The notes: generated from the sequence alone by a model not told the origin. A stretch of 64,000 nt of DNA from CAVUNY01 sp963768585 (GCA_963768585.1 CAVYIF010000023.1:324819-388818), one strand, 5' to 3'. Counted from the first letter of the stretch, positions 41,045 to 50,377 are shown. Made by a program: numbers and translations.

Positions 41045-42863
41045 GCAAGCGTTCCAACTCTTCCCAGCGCTGGTATGTACGGGTGATCTCTTCACCTAAC
41101 TCGGTAAGGCGGCTGGCCCCCTGAGCAATGCTGGCGCTTTCCCGCTGGTAAAATGCCGGGTCCGCCATAGCTGCAGTCAAACGGTGCTGTTCGCCTTCGA
41201 GGGCTTCAATCCGCGCAGGGATTTCTGCCAGTTCGCGCTGCATTTCTTCCAGGGCGCGCTGCTCTTTATAACTGAGCTTGCGCGGGGCATCATTCCGGGA
41301 GGGCGAAGGTTCGACCTGGACCGGCTTACGGGCGTTTTCTTCGCTCCGGCCGGTTTCTTCAGCCAGGCGCAGCCAATCATCGTAACCACCTACGGTTTCG
41401 ACAACCCTGCCGCTGCCGTCCAGGGCCAGAGTGCTGGTGACCAGGTTGTTCAAAAATGCCCGGTCATGGCTGACCAGCAGCAGGGTCCCGCTGAATTCCA
41501 GCAGCATATCTTCCAGGAGTTCGAGGGTTTCGATATCCAGATCGTTGGTGGGTTCATCCATCACCAACAGGTTGGCGGGTTCGGCAAACAAGCGGGCCAA
41601 CAGCAGGCGGTTGCGTTCACCGCCGGAAAGGGCGCTGATCGGCGCCCTGACCCGGTCTGCCGGGAACAAGAAATCCTCCAGGTAGCCGATCAGATTGCGC
41701 GTTTTTCCATTAATCGTCAGCATGTCGCGGCCCTGGCCGACATTGTCCAGCACCGAAAGATTCTCATCCAACTGAGCGCGCAGCTGGTCAAAATATGCGA
41801 TCTGCAGGTTGGTGCCCAGGCGGATGCTGCCCTGCTGGGGTGGCAGTTCACCCATCAGGATGCGCAGCAAGGTGGTTTTTCCGGATCCATTGGGCCCGAT
41901 GATGCCCACCTTATCCCCACGTTGGATGATGGTTGAGAAATTGGTCACGACCGGTTGGTCAGGATAGGCGTAGCTCACATTTTCGGCCTCGATGACCAGC
42001 CGGCCCGAACGGCGTTCTTCCTGAATTTGCAGGCGAATTTTTCCGGGTTGTTCCTGGCGTTCCTGGCGAAGATCGCGCAGGCGTTTGAGGGCGCGCACCC
42101 GGCCCTCGTTGCGCGTGCGGCGGGCTTCCGTGCCGCGCCGGATCCATTGTTCTTCCTGGGCCAGCTTCTTATCAAAAAGCGCGTTTTGTTCCTGCTCGGC
42201 ATTGAGCATGGCCTCCTTGCGCTGCAGAAAGGTGGCGTAATCGCAGTTCCAGTCGAACAGGCGCCCGCGGTCTAATTCAACGATGCGGGTGGCTAAACGC
42301 TGAAGAAACAGCCGGTCATGGGTGACAAATAAGAGGGTGCCGCCCCACCGCACCAGGAAATTTTCTAACCATTGGATAGATTGGATATCCAGATGGTTGG
42401 TCGGCTCGTCTAAAAGAAGTAAATCCGGCTGCCTGACCAGACCGCGGGCCAGCATCACCCGCCGCTTCAAACCCGCCGAAAGGGTGCTGTAATTCGCCTT
42501 GGGCTCGAGCAGCATACGTGAAATCACCTGTTCGACGTGAAGCTGGCGTTTCCAGGCATCTTCAGAACTGGATGCTGGGGCCAGTTTTTCCAACCCGGAA
42601 GAAACAATTTCATATACTGTCCCAACTACCCCCTGGGGAATTTCCTGGGGCAGATAGGCGGTACGCAGATTCTGCTGGCGCGAAATGGTTCCGCCATCAG
42701 GCTCCAGGTCGCCGTTTGCCAATTTGAGCAAGGTGGACTTCCCCATGCCGTTGCGTCCCAGCAGGCCGACCCATTCACCGCGTTCTAACTGTAGATCCAC
42801 ATTTTCCAGAAGGCGCGGCCCGCCAAAACCCAGGCTCACACCCTTAAAACTGATTAAAGCCAT
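41022..42863 (-). CDS. ABC-F family ATPase (Uup-like)
   Basis: 613 residues, no membrane helices. Two ABC domains: Walker A GRNGMGKSTLLKLANG with LSAGLKRRVMLARG and LLLLDEPTNHLDI; then GPNGSGKTTLLRILMG with LSGGERNRLLLARL and LLVMDEPTNDLDI. An interdomain linker of basic helices joins them, and a C-terminal coiled-coil domain (ALEEMQRELAEIPARIEALE) is typical of Uup. ABC-F proteins act on the ribosome; Uup-like ones protect against translation stalling. The 3' end overlaps the convergent HTH gene by 23 bases. Confidence 0.94.
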   Translation of the reverse strand: MALISFKGVSLGFGGPRLLENVDLQLERGEWVGLLGRNGMGKSTLLKLANGDLEPDGGTISRQQNLRTAYLPQEIPQGVVGTVYEIVSSGLEKLAPASSSEDAWKRQLHVEQVISRMLLEPKANYSTLSAGLKRRVMLARGLVRQPDLLLLDEPTNHLDIQSIQWLENFLVRWGGTLLFVTHDRLFLQRLATRIVELDRGRLFDWNCDYATFLQRKEAMLNAEQEQNALFDKKLAQEEQWIRRGTEARRTRNEGRVRALKRLRDLRQERQEQPGKIRLQIQEERRSGRLVIEAENVSYAYPDQPVVTNFSTIIQRGDKVGIIGPNGSGKTTLLRILMGELPPQQGSIRLGTNLQIAYFDQLRAQLDENLSVLDNVGQGRDMLTINGKTRNLIGYLEDFLFPADRVRAPISALSGGERNRLLLARLFAEPANLLVMDEPTNDLDIETLELLEDMLLEFSGTLLLVSHDRAFLNNLVTSTLALDGSGRVVETVGGYDDWLRLAEETGRSEENARKPVQVEPSPSRNDAPRKLSYKEQRALEEMQRELAEIPARIEALEGEQHRLTAAMADPAFYQRESASIAQGASRLTELGEEITRTYQRWEELERLLNSPDSR

Positions 42864-42924
42864 GCCATCTCTCCAAGGGAAGGATTATACCAGCAGCCTG
42901 ATCAGGATCGTATATAATATGGTT

Positions 42925-44007
42925 ATGACTACGCCATCTGCCCCTAAATTTCTTCCGGATTCACCTTACCGGCGCCTGGCGCACAGCCTGGATGGGCTGC
43001 CGAACCGCTTCCCTGCCGCGGAGGACGAATCGGATTTGCGCTTGCTGGCAAAGATTTTTACCCCCGAAGAAGCGACCCTGGCCGCCGATTTACTGCCTGA
43101 AATGGAAACCCCTGCCCAAATCGCAACGCGCCTGGGACGACCGCCGCAGGAGATCATCCCTTTGCTCAAGGAGATGTCAAAAAAGGGATTGATCTCGATC
43201 GGAAAAACAGGGCAAGGCCGCCTGGGATTTAGCCTGATGCCCTTTGTGGTAGGTATCTACGAAGCTCAAATCGAACGGTTGGATGCCGAGATGGCCCAAT
43301 TATTTGAAGATTATTATAAAAAGGCATTTGGCCGCGCCTTGCAGGTCAAACCGCAAGTCCACCGGGTCATCCCGGTCGGAGAGACGATCAAGAATGACCT
43401 GGAAGTGCAGCCTTTTGAAAGCGTGACGGGCCTGGTCGACCGCGCCCAATCCTGGGGGGTGATCGACTGCATCTGCCGCGTGCAAAAAGCGTTGATCGGA
43501 GAGCCGTGCCAGCACCCGGTGGATGTGTGCATGGTATTGAGCAGTCAGCCAGATGCCTTCAGCGCAGGTGGAACGGTGCAGCCGCTGACGCGTGACGGCG
43601 CTTACCAGACGCTTCAGCGCGCTGCCCAGGCGGGTCTGGTGCATTGTGTGAGCAACAACCAGCAAGAGATCTCATATATCTGCAATTGCTGCACCTGTTC
43701 GTGCGGCGTTCTGCGCGGTATGGCCGATCTGGGCATCGCCAATGTGGTGGCGCATTCGGCATTCATTAACCGGGTCGACGAAGCGCTGTGCATTGCCTGC
43801 GGCGATTGCATCCCTGCCTGTCAATTTAACGCGTTGTCCCTGGAAAATACAGCTCAGGTGCTTGAAATGCGCTGCGTGGGCTGCGGGGTGTGTATTTCTG
43901 TTTGTCCGCAGGGAGCGCTGGCACTGGAACGTCGTGCGGATGTGCAGGCTCCGCCGGAGACCGAAGCCGATTGGCGATCCGCGCGTATGGCAGTTCCCGG
44001 ATCGTAA
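42925..44007 (+). CDS. Iron-sulfur protein with winged helix and two C-terminal 4Fe-4S clusters
   Basis: 360 residues. The N-terminus holds a helix-turn-helix-like segment (TPAQIATRLGRPPQEIIPLL, then MSKKGLISIGKTGQG). The middle is rich in cysteines (VIDCICRVQKALIGEPCQHP and CNCCTCSCGVLRGM), and two ferredoxin motifs close the protein (CIACGDCIPACQ and CVGCGVCISVCP). It may link cluster state to an oxidoreductase partner, but none is adjacent. ATG 42919 is an alternative start. TATAAT at 42913-42918 lies 6 nt before ATG 42925, so a leaderless mRNA is likely. Confidence 0.82.
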   Translation: MTTPSAPKFLPDSPYRRLAHSLDGLPNRFPAAEDESDLRLLAKIFTPEEATLAADLLPEMETPAQIATRLGRPPQEIIPLLKEMSKKGLISIGKTGQGRLGFSLMPFVVGIYEAQIERLDAEMAQLFEDYYKKAFGRALQVKPQVHRVIPVGETIKNDLEVQPFESVTGLVDRAQSWGVIDCICRVQKALIGEPCQHPVDVCMVLSSQPDAFSAGGTVQPLTRDGAYQTLQRAAQAGLVHCVSNNQQEISYICNCCTCSCGVLRGMADLGIANVVAHSAFINRVDEALCIACGDCIPACQFNALSLENTAQVLEMRCVGCGVCISVCPQGALALERRADVQAPPETEADWRSARMAVPGS

Positions 44008-44056
44008 TTCTGGACCCGACCGGGCGGACTCCGTCGTACCTTTCACAGGAGGTTTG

Positions 44057-44326
44057 ATGGCTCGAATGATTCCTTCCGCGGAGCGGATCGCGAAGGCGCG
44101 TGAACTGATCCAAAAAGCACGCGAACTGGATGTTCCCTCCGAAGGCGGACGCTACAATATCGCCTACATTGCGGAAGTAAAAACACTGCTACGTCAGGCT
44201 CGCGATCTGATTAAATTTATCTCGTATACCCCGACGGCCTCTGCTGAAATGAAACAAGAGGTCGCCCAGATTTTCGAAGAGTGCGCCCAGACCGATCAGG
44301 AACTGCTGCGGGGCAAAAAAGACTGA
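44057..44326 (+). CDS. Small helical protein downstream of the Fe-S protein
   Basis: 89 residues from ATG 44057, which has AGGAGG directly in front. Helix-rich and charged (AERIAKARELIQKARELDV, IAEVKTLLRQARDLIKFI, QEVAQIFEECAQTDQEL), no cysteines beyond one, no membrane helix. Family not recognised. It is 49 nt after the Fe-S protein gene, so it probably shares its transcript and may be a small partner. Confidence 0.7.
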   Translation: MARMIPSAERIAKARELIQKARELDVPSEGGRYNIAYIAEVKTLLRQARDLIKFISYTPTASAEMKQEVAQIFEECAQTDQELLRGKKD

Positions 44327-44378
44327 TCGCTCCAACAACAGCAGCCAATCATTTCCACGACGTTAACCCTGACCCAGT

Positions 44379-45239
44379 TTAGATCCGCGGCGGGCCGTCC
44401 AAAACCCTGGCATGCAGCTGGTCGGCCGTCCAAAGCTCGTCGCCGGGTTTCCCCATGCGCAACGGCGCAATCGACTCAAGCCACCAGGTAGCGCCGGAAG
44501 CCGCATAAGGCCGCACCATGGAGGCAGAGACATCCGGCTGGCCGGTAGGGGTCGCTCCCAGGGCGATCACATCCAGGGGGACTGTTGATGTTCGCATTTC
44601 GCGAACGGTCTTGATCGATAGCTTGAACTGCTCGAAGGCTTCCGCGGCGGATTTGGCGTGAAAGAACAGGGGAAACATGCCGTCCCAGCGGGCCATGCGC
44701 GCCAGGGGACGTTTGTTGGGCCAGATGCCGCCCACCCAGATAGGGATGCGCGGCTGCTGAAGCGCGGCAGGCAGGAAGCGCGTGCCTTTGATGTGGTAAT
44801 GCGGGCCATCATGAGCGAAGGGTTCACCGCTCCACAGCCCGGTGACGATTTCCAGGGCTTCATCCAGCATGTCGCCGCGCACTTTATGGTTTGACTCCTC
44901 GCCAAAATCTGCCCATTGGTCATCTCCGCCACCGGTGCCGACCCCCACCACCAGCCGCCCGCCGCTTAAATGGTCCAATGAGGCCGTTTCGCGGGCAAAC
45001 TTCCACGGGCGGCGGCGCGGCAGGGGGGTGACCAGCGCGCCCAGGCGGATACGGGTGGTAGCCACAGCCGCCGCGGAAAGGGCCACCCAGGGATCGACCA
45101 TATCCACCTCGCTGCCGGCGACGTCATCCCAAACAAACAACCCGTCCCAGCCTGCCTCTTCTGCTTTTTGCGCCAGGTCTGCAATGATCCGGGCGCTGCC
45201 CCACGGTTCAAAAACTGGCAGGTATAAGCCGTATTTCAT
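44379..45239 (-). CDS. LLM class flavin-dependent oxidoreductase
   Basis: 286-residue luciferase-like monooxygenase fold using FMN or F420. Marks: KYGLYLPVFEPWGSARI at the start, FVWDDVAG, RIRLGALVTPLPRRRP and the signature SGGRLVVGVGTGGG. ATG 45239 is preferred to 45284 because GAAGGAGGG lies in front. Substrate unknown. It follows the aldo/keto reductase and hydrolase genes on the same strand and may belong to a small catabolic group, though intergenic gaps are 60-150 bp. Confidence 0.9.
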   Translation of the reverse strand: MKYGLYLPVFEPWGSARIIADLAQKAEEAGWDGLFVWDDVAGSEVDMVDPWVALSAAAVATTRIRLGALVTPLPRRRPWKFARETASLDHLSGGRLVVGVGTGGGDDQWADFGEESNHKVRGDMLDEALEIVTGLWSGEPFAHDGPHYHIKGTRFLPAALQQPRIPIWVGGIWPNKRPLARMARWDGMFPLFFHAKSAAEAFEQFKLSIKTVREMRTSTVPLDVIALGATPTGQPDVSASMVRPYAASGATWWLESIAPLRMGKPGDELWTADQLHARVLDGPPRI

Positions 45240-45311
45240 AGAACCCTCCTTTGAAAAGCAGTCCGGACAGTGACTTTTTCGCATTGCCCGGATTTGTTTT
45301 GAAAAATTTGT

Positions 45312-46247
45312 TTACGGCAGTAATGCGTTGATCTGCGCCACTTCTTCGGTGGTAAGCGTCCAATCCGCGGCTTTGGCATTGGCCTGCATTTGCTCCAGAC
45401 GGGTTGCACCGCTGATCACAGAACAGACTTCAGGCTTAGCCAGCAGCCAGGCCTGGGCGGCTTCGGCCATTGTGCGTCCGCGCTCTTGTGCCCAGGAAGT
45501 CAGGCGTTCGATGAAGGTGTAGTTGGGGTCGGTCATGTAATTCTGGACGTAGCCGCTCGATTCGCCGCGCGAGCCGGCAGGGGCGGGCTGTCCGCGCTTG
45601 TATTTGCCGGTCAGGAAACCACCGGCCAGGGGGAAAAATGGGACCAGACTCACGCCCTGGCTGTGACAGAAGGGCAGCATTTCATGATCCAATCCGCGTT
45701 CCAGCATGTGGTAATGCGCTTGAATGACCACAAATGGCGACCAGCCGTGCACCTCGGCTAACAGGTTGGCGCGTGCGATTTGCCAGGATAAGAATTGGGA
45801 GGCGCCGATGTAGCGAATCTTTCCCGCGCGGACCAGGTCGTCCAGGCCGCGCAGCATTTCTTCGATCGGGGTGGTATCGTCAAAAACATGCACATAATAC
45901 AGATCAATATGATCGGTTTGCAGGCGGCGCAGGCTGGCCTCGACCGCATCGTAAAGATGGTAGCGGGAAGCGCCCCAATCGTTTGGTCCGGGGCCGGTTT
46001 TATTATAATATTTGGTGGCAACTACAAATTGCTGGCGTTTGCTCGCCAGGGCTTTGCCGATCGTTTCTTCGGACTTTCCACCCTGGTAAACGTCCGCGCT
46101 GTCGAGAAAATTGATCCCCAGGTCGGCCGCGCTGTCGATCACGCGATTAACTTCAGCTTGCGGCATGTGTTCATACCCGAAACGGTTGGTGCCGATCCCG
46201 ATGGTGGATACCCGGACGCCGGATTTGCCTAATTGACGATACTGCAT
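45312..46247 (-). CDS. Aldo/keto reductase
   Basis: 311-residue NADPH-dependent reductase with the (beta/alpha)8 fold. The catalytic tetrad is visible: Asp and Tyr in LDSADVYQGG, Lys in VVATKYYNKTG, and His in LYYVHVFDDTT. The cofactor region ends with SVISGATRLEQMQANAKA. It has an AAGGAGAAAATC ribosome site. The substrate class (aldehydes, ketones, sugars) is not determinable. Confidence 0.93.
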   Translation of the reverse strand: MQYRQLGKSGVRVSTIGIGTNRFGYEHMPQAEVNRVIDSAADLGINFLDSADVYQGGKSEETIGKALASKRQQFVVATKYYNKTGPGPNDWGASRYHLYDAVEASLRRLQTDHIDLYYVHVFDDTTPIEEMLRGLDDLVRAGKIRYIGASQFLSWQIARANLLAEVHGWSPFVVIQAHYHMLERGLDHEMLPFCHSQGVSLVPFFPLAGGFLTGKYKRGQPAPAGSRGESSGYVQNYMTDPNYTFIERLTSWAQERGRTMAEAAQAWLLAKPEVCSVISGATRLEQMQANAKAADWTLTTEEVAQINALLP

Positions 46248-46406
46248 AAGATTTTCTCCTTCGAAAGCCTGTGAAATGATGATAAAAACTCTAATCTATT
46301 TTATCTTGTTTTTAACTCGGTCCGCAAATACCACTTTGCTGAAAATATGTCGTGAGTGTACGAATAAACAAAAATACCTTAGCATTGGTTCCAAAACTGG
46401 ATGCGT

Positions 46407-47255
46407 CTATTGTTCTTCATCTGCGAAAAACTCGATCAGCAATCGGTTGAACTCCTGCGGGCGTTCGCGCATCGGCCAGTGCCCGGCGCCCTGAACAACT
46501 TCCAGACGGGCGTCAGGGATGCGCTGCGCAGCCTCGCGCGCGGCCGCTATCGGCACCAGGCTGTCTTTTTCGCCATGGATGATCAGGGTCGGGCAGCGGA
46601 TTTCGCCCAGGCGGTCCATCACGCAGGTACGCAGCCCGCTGAAGCCTAGTTCGTAGCGCTGAAAGGCAGAAAAAGAGCGCTGCGCGGTAGGATCCTGGAT
46701 GGCCTGCCAGACCTCTTCTTCCAGATCAGGGGTGATGTTCTTCTTATCAGCGAAGATGCTGCTTAATGACCAGGTTGCCATGCGCCGGTCACGGCGCACC
46801 AGAATCCAGGTCAGGTCGATCAACCAGGGCATACGCACCATCAGGTAGGATAATAAATGCATGGGGGCCTTGCGCGCCAGGCCGTAGCTGTCGACCGGCA
46901 CCAGGCGCGTTACGCGCCCGGGATGGGCCAGGGTGTAGGCCAGCGCGCCTCCACCGCCCATCGAGATCCCGACCAATCCCGTTTTTTCCAGCCCCAGGTG
47001 ATCGAGGACGGCATGCAGCCAGGCGACCATGGCTTCGGAGGTGTACTCACCGGAGAAGATCTCGCTCCCGCCGTAGCCGGGCCAATCCGGGGCAAAGACG
47101 CGGTGGTGGGCAGCCAGGGCCGGAATAGCCAGCCGCCAGGAGAGCATGGCCGAATCGGTTCCGCCGCCGTGCAGGAGCACGACCGGCGAACCGCTATCTC
47201 CGGCGGTGAAAATGCGGGCTCTCAGGCCGTTTATATGGGTCTCAATTTTTTCCAT
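46407..47255 (-). CDS. Alpha/beta hydrolase
   Basis: 282 residues from ATG 47255, which follows CAGGAGCTGCCCC. VVLLHGGGTDSAMLSWRL forms the oxyanion region, VGISMGGGGALAYTLAH the nucleophile elbow, and GAGHWPMRERPQEF the catalytic histidine. Cytoplasmic; substrate unknown. Its start overlaps the end of a larger, now truncated reading frame (47242-47523), so it was once the second gene of an operon. Confidence 0.9.
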   Translation of the reverse strand: MEKIETHINGLRARIFTAGDSGSPVVLLHGGGTDSAMLSWRLAIPALAAHHRVFAPDWPGYGGSEIFSGEYTSEAMVAWLHAVLDHLGLEKTGLVGISMGGGGALAYTLAHPGRVTRLVPVDSYGLARKAPMHLLSYLMVRMPWLIDLTWILVRRDRRMATWSLSSIFADKKNITPDLEEEVWQAIQDPTAQRSFSAFQRYELGFSGLRTCVMDRLGEIRCPTLIIHGEKDSLVPIAAAREAAQRIPDARLEVVQGAGHWPMRERPQEFNRLLIEFFADEEQ

Positions 47256-47523
47256 GGGGCAGCTCCTGTCGATCATGGGTAAGAATATCACCGGCTTCAA
47301 CCAAGCGTGATTGGAAATCATCGCTCATATCGACATAAGGAAAATCGTAGCGTTCTGCTTCCTGGCGGATAAACGCACTCCATTGGGGGATATCTGCAGC
47401 AAATTGGCGCCTGACCGGTTCTGGAAGATTGGCATAGCCGCGCGAATGCCCGGGATATTGGTCAAAACGCGCCAGAGGCCGCTTTCCAGCCTCTTCCTGT
47501 TCCTGTTCTCCCTTTTCCCCAAC
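47242..47523 (-). pseudogene. C-terminal remnant of a larger gene, family not securely recognised
   Basis: An open frame of 93 codons with no usable start at its beginning, bounded by stops at 47524-47526 and 47242-47244. It reads PLARFDQYPGHSRGYANLPE, then FAADIPQWSAFIRQEAERYD, FPYVDMSDDFQSRLVEAG and ends LPHGKN. The last 13 bases overlap the alpha/beta hydrolase ATG region. The composition and the WxxFI...E...FPYVDM pattern look like the C-terminus of a P-loop kinase-like protein, but this is a guess. The N-terminal part is missing, so it is a gene remnant. Confidence 0.55.
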
Positions 47524-47526
47524 TCA

Positions 47527-48068
47527 TTTCACAACCTATTGGGTATGCCGGTTATTGCAAGTTATGGTGTGATGCCTAATTCTACTGTAAGGTGCGAATG
47601 ATTGAGAACTGCTGTTATGCGATTTCCGGATTTTTCTGTGTTGGTCGAGCCTTTAAAATTTTATAGTGGGGAAAATGATGTCCACTTCGGTGTGAAGTCT
47701 GGAAAATTAAACGAGTTTGCCATGTAGCAGCGAGGCCTGTTTTTTTTCTGGATTAATCAATTTGGAATTGCTGGTAATTGACCGCACGGCGGTACTTGCC
47801 AGCATTTGTTCGTTAATAAGTATTTTCCTAACCCAAAAATGATGGATATAGATCAGAGCACATGGGGATAGAAAATAAAAAAAGGCATGAGGTAGGCCAA
47901 AGGGTCCGTCTGGTAATCTATGTAAGTTTATCTTAATATCTGCATAAGAAGTCTGCAATGATTAATTTGTATATTGTTATTAATAGATTGGACTTAGGAG
48001 GTGCTTATTGATTGAAACAATCCAATTATCAGAACCGCAATCGGATCTCTCACTTATTATGAAAGGAC
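47527..48068. other. AT-rich gap with no convincing gene
   Basis: About 540 bases. Short frames exist on both strands but none has a family match or a good start. The segment before 48069 has T- and A-rich stretches that could hold the promoter of the small secreted protein. Confidence 0.6.
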
Positions 48069-48404
48069 ATGGAAATGAAACGAAAAATACCTGTACTGCT
48101 GATTGTAATCATGATGGCCCTGGTTTCTGTAATCCCCGCATCAGCAAACCGAGGGCATGGTGCGCTTGGTGTGGTGTATGTGTCCAGCCAGGGTTTGTAC
48201 TATGATACCTTTGTGTCCGCCGATTCCTTGCCAATGCACGGCCGTTTTCAACTGCTGGCCAATGGCGTGACCGAGTTTGGCCCTGGTGATCAGGGCTATG
48301 TTGGCGGACGCTGGTGGGTCGACAACAACGGGGATGGCATCATGGATGCAAATGATTCCTTCCTCTTGTGCCCGCTGTTGGGGCCTGGCCGCGCCACACC
48401 ATAA
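48069..48404 (+). CDS. Small secreted protein with a calcium-loop-like segment
   Basis: 111 residues. A signal peptide (KRKIPVLLIVIMMALVSVIPASA) is followed by a mature part of about 85 residues. It contains FQLLANGVTEFGPGDQGYVG and the acidic DNNGDGIMDANDSF loop, similar to dockerin or EF-hand-type calcium loops. No larger scaffold gene is nearby. GAAAGGAC precedes ATG 48069; ATG 48075 would also do. A hairpin terminator follows. Function unknown. Confidence 0.75.
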   Translation: MEMKRKIPVLLIVIMMALVSVIPASANRGHGALGVVYVSSQGLYYDTFVSADSLPMHGRFQLLANGVTEFGPGDQGYVGGRWWVDNNGDGIMDANDSFLLCPLLGPGRATP

Positions 48405-48454
48405 GCAGCAAAAGATGCCGGTGAGTGGATGAATTTTCGCCGGTTGGAACAGAT

Positions 48455-48512
48455 AAAGCCTCTTGACTCAGGCAGGTTTATCCGACAGACGCCATGGTCA
48501 AGGGGCTTTTTT
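48455..48512 (+). terminator. Hairpin terminator after the small secreted protein
   Basis: AAGCCTCTTGAC pairs with GTCAAGGGGCTT (one G-U pair) around about 30 nt and runs into six Ts. No gene is seen in the rest of the gap to 48708. Confidence 0.65.
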
Positions 48513-48708
48513 GCTATCTATGGCTGCGCGATTACGATAACGCGACCTTTTAAGGTCTTGTATTGTTAGCGCAGTCGATGGTATTTCCGACGAAGGAGAC
48601 TCCAGATATGCCCCATTTGGGTAATAGACGGGGGCGGGAGGGGTTTCTATAATCAAATCGGTGTTCTTGTGGCAAATTACCCGGAGTCATGCAATATAAG
48701 GAGAAAAA

Positions 48709-49932
48709 ATGGAAGCGATTAATGCGGGGGATACCGCCTGGGTTCTCATTTCATCTGCCCTGGTGCTGATGATGGTTCCGGCCCTGGCCTTTTTTTATGG
48801 CGGCATGGTCCGTAAGAAAAATATACTTTCAACGCTAAATCTTAATTTTATTATCATCGGACTGATCAGCATCCAATGGGTGCTTTACGGATACAGCCTG
48901 GCCTTTGGCACCGATTTCCTGGGTTTGATTGGCGGTTTTAATTTCCTGGGACTGGTGGGTGTAGGCACAGCACCCAATGCCGACTATGCTGCGACCATTC
49001 CCCATCTGGCATTTGCCGGTTTTCAAATGATGTTTGCTATTATCACACCCGCCCTGATCACCGGGGCCTTTGTTGAAAGGGTGCGTTTCAAGGCCTTCCT
49101 GATCTTCAGCCTGCTGTGGGCAACCTTTATTTATGATCCGGTGGCGCATTGGGTGTGGGGAACCGGGGGCATCTTCCGTCATTTGGGGGCGCTCGACTTT
49201 GCGGGCGGGACGGTGGTGCACGTTACCGCCGGTTTTTCCGCCCTGGCATTTGCCATGGTGATTGGCGCCCGTAAGGGATTTGGTTCGCGTGTTTTTGAAC
49301 CTCACAACATTCCTTACAGCGTGTTGGGAGCGGGTTTGCTGTGGTTCGGCTGGTTTGGGTTTAATGGCGGGAGTGCCCTGGCCGCCAACGGGATTGCAGT
49401 GAATGCCTTTATCACCACCAACACCGCCGCCGCCAGCGCGGGCATCATGTGGATGTTCTTAAGTTGGAAAGATAACAAGCCCAGTGTTTTGGGCATCGTG
49501 ACCGGTGCAGTGGTGGGATTGGTGGCGATTACCCCGGCGGCTGGTTTTGTGACGCCTTTATCGGCGATCATCATTGGCGGGGTCGCGGCGCCGATCAGCT
49601 ACTATGCCATTCGTTTTCGCCAACGCCACAACCTGGACGAGTCGCTGGATGTCTGGGCCTGTCACGGCATGGGCGGTACATGGGGCGCGCTGGCAACCGG
49701 CCTGTTTGCTTCCAAAGTAGTTAACGATGCCGGGGCGGATGGACTCTTCTACGGCAATCCGACCCAGTTCCTGATCCAGCTGGTGACGATTGGCCTGGTG
49801 ATTGTGTTTGCCTTTGGCATGACCATGTTGATCTCAAAAGTCATCGCCAGGTTTACCCCGCTGCGCGTCTCAGATAATGAGGAGGAAGTGGGTCTGGATA
49901 TCAGCGAGCACGGTGAACGGGCTTACGTTTGA
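48709..49932 (+). CDS. amt: Ammonium transporter
   Basis: 407 residues with 11 predicted helices. AmtB-type marks: WVLISSALVLMMVPALAFFY at the start, the first pore histidine in VVHVTAGFSALAFAM, and the second in DVWACHGMGGTWGALATG. It moves ammonium or ammonia into the cell. It has an AAGGAGAAAAA ribosome site. A P-II gene follows 28 nt downstream, the standard amt-glnK pair in which the P-II trimer plugs the channel when nitrogen is plentiful. Confidence 0.97.
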   Translation: MEAINAGDTAWVLISSALVLMMVPALAFFYGGMVRKKNILSTLNLNFIIIGLISIQWVLYGYSLAFGTDFLGLIGGFNFLGLVGVGTAPNADYAATIPHLAFAGFQMMFAIITPALITGAFVERVRFKAFLIFSLLWATFIYDPVAHWVWGTGGIFRHLGALDFAGGTVVHVTAGFSALAFAMVIGARKGFGSRVFEPHNIPYSVLGAGLLWFGWFGFNGGSALAANGIAVNAFITTNTAAASAGIMWMFLSWKDNKPSVLGIVTGAVVGLVAITPAAGFVTPLSAIIIGGVAAPISYYAIRFRQRHNLDESLDVWACHGMGGTWGALATGLFASKVVNDAGADGLFYGNPTQFLIQLVTIGLVIVFAFGMTMLISKVIARFTPLRVSDNEEEVGLDISEHGERAYV

Positions 49933-49960
49933 TTGACCTGATCAGACAGGAGAGAATACG

Positions 49961-50377
49961 ATGACCAAGAAAATTGAAGCGATTATTCGAGAAGACGAGT
50001 TTCCCGATGTGAAAGAAGCCCTGCGTAAAATTGGCATTGTGGGCATGAATGTGATGGAGGTGCGCGGCCACGGACAGCAAGGCGGGATCGTCCTTACCGG
50101 AAGATCCGGCACCTACCAGGTCGATATGCTTCCCAAGCTGCAAATTAATATCGTGCTCAGTGATAAAAATGTCGATAAAACGGTGCGGACCATCGTCAAG
50201 GCGGCTCGTACCGGGAATCCGGGGGATGGGATCATCTTTATCTACCCGGTGGAGGAAGTGATTCGCATTCGCACCGGTGAGCGCGGGCACGACGCCTTGA
50301 TGTATGATAATGACATCGATACCATGCCGGCCAATGGCAATGGCAATGGCAATGGTGACGTGGATCATCCCGAGTAG
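49961..50377 (+). CDS. glnK: P-II family nitrogen regulatory protein with divergent T-loop and extended tail
   Basis: 138 residues against about 112 for typical GlnB/GlnK. The core is recognisable: IEAIIREDEFPDVKEALRKI, YQVDMLPKLQINIVLSDKNV, and the C-terminal GDGIIFIYPVEEVIRIRTGE. The T-loop reads GHGQQGGIVLTGRSGTY instead of the usual GxGRQKGHTELYRGAEY. The uridylylation tyrosine is kept (Tyr52) but the first loop tyrosine is Gly47. The tail ends with four Asn-Gly repeats from a hexanucleotide repeat at about 50333-50356. It lies directly downstream of amt. Confidence 0.92.
   Translation: MTKKIEAIIREDEFPDVKEALRKIGIVGMNVMEVRGHGQQGGIVLTGRSGTYQVDMLPKLQINIVLSDKNVDKTVRTIVKAARTGNPGDGIIFIYPVEEVIRIRTGERGHDALMYDNDIDTMPANGNGNGNGDVDHPE

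Noticed and set aside
41184..41936. 250-codon frame on the plus strand opposite the ABC-F gene
   Set aside because: Antisense to conserved ATPase motifs and without a family signature or ribosome site.
47707..47958. 83-codon frame on the minus strand in the AT-rich gap
   Set aside because: No ribosome site, no motifs and low-complexity hydrophobic composition; not supported as a gene.
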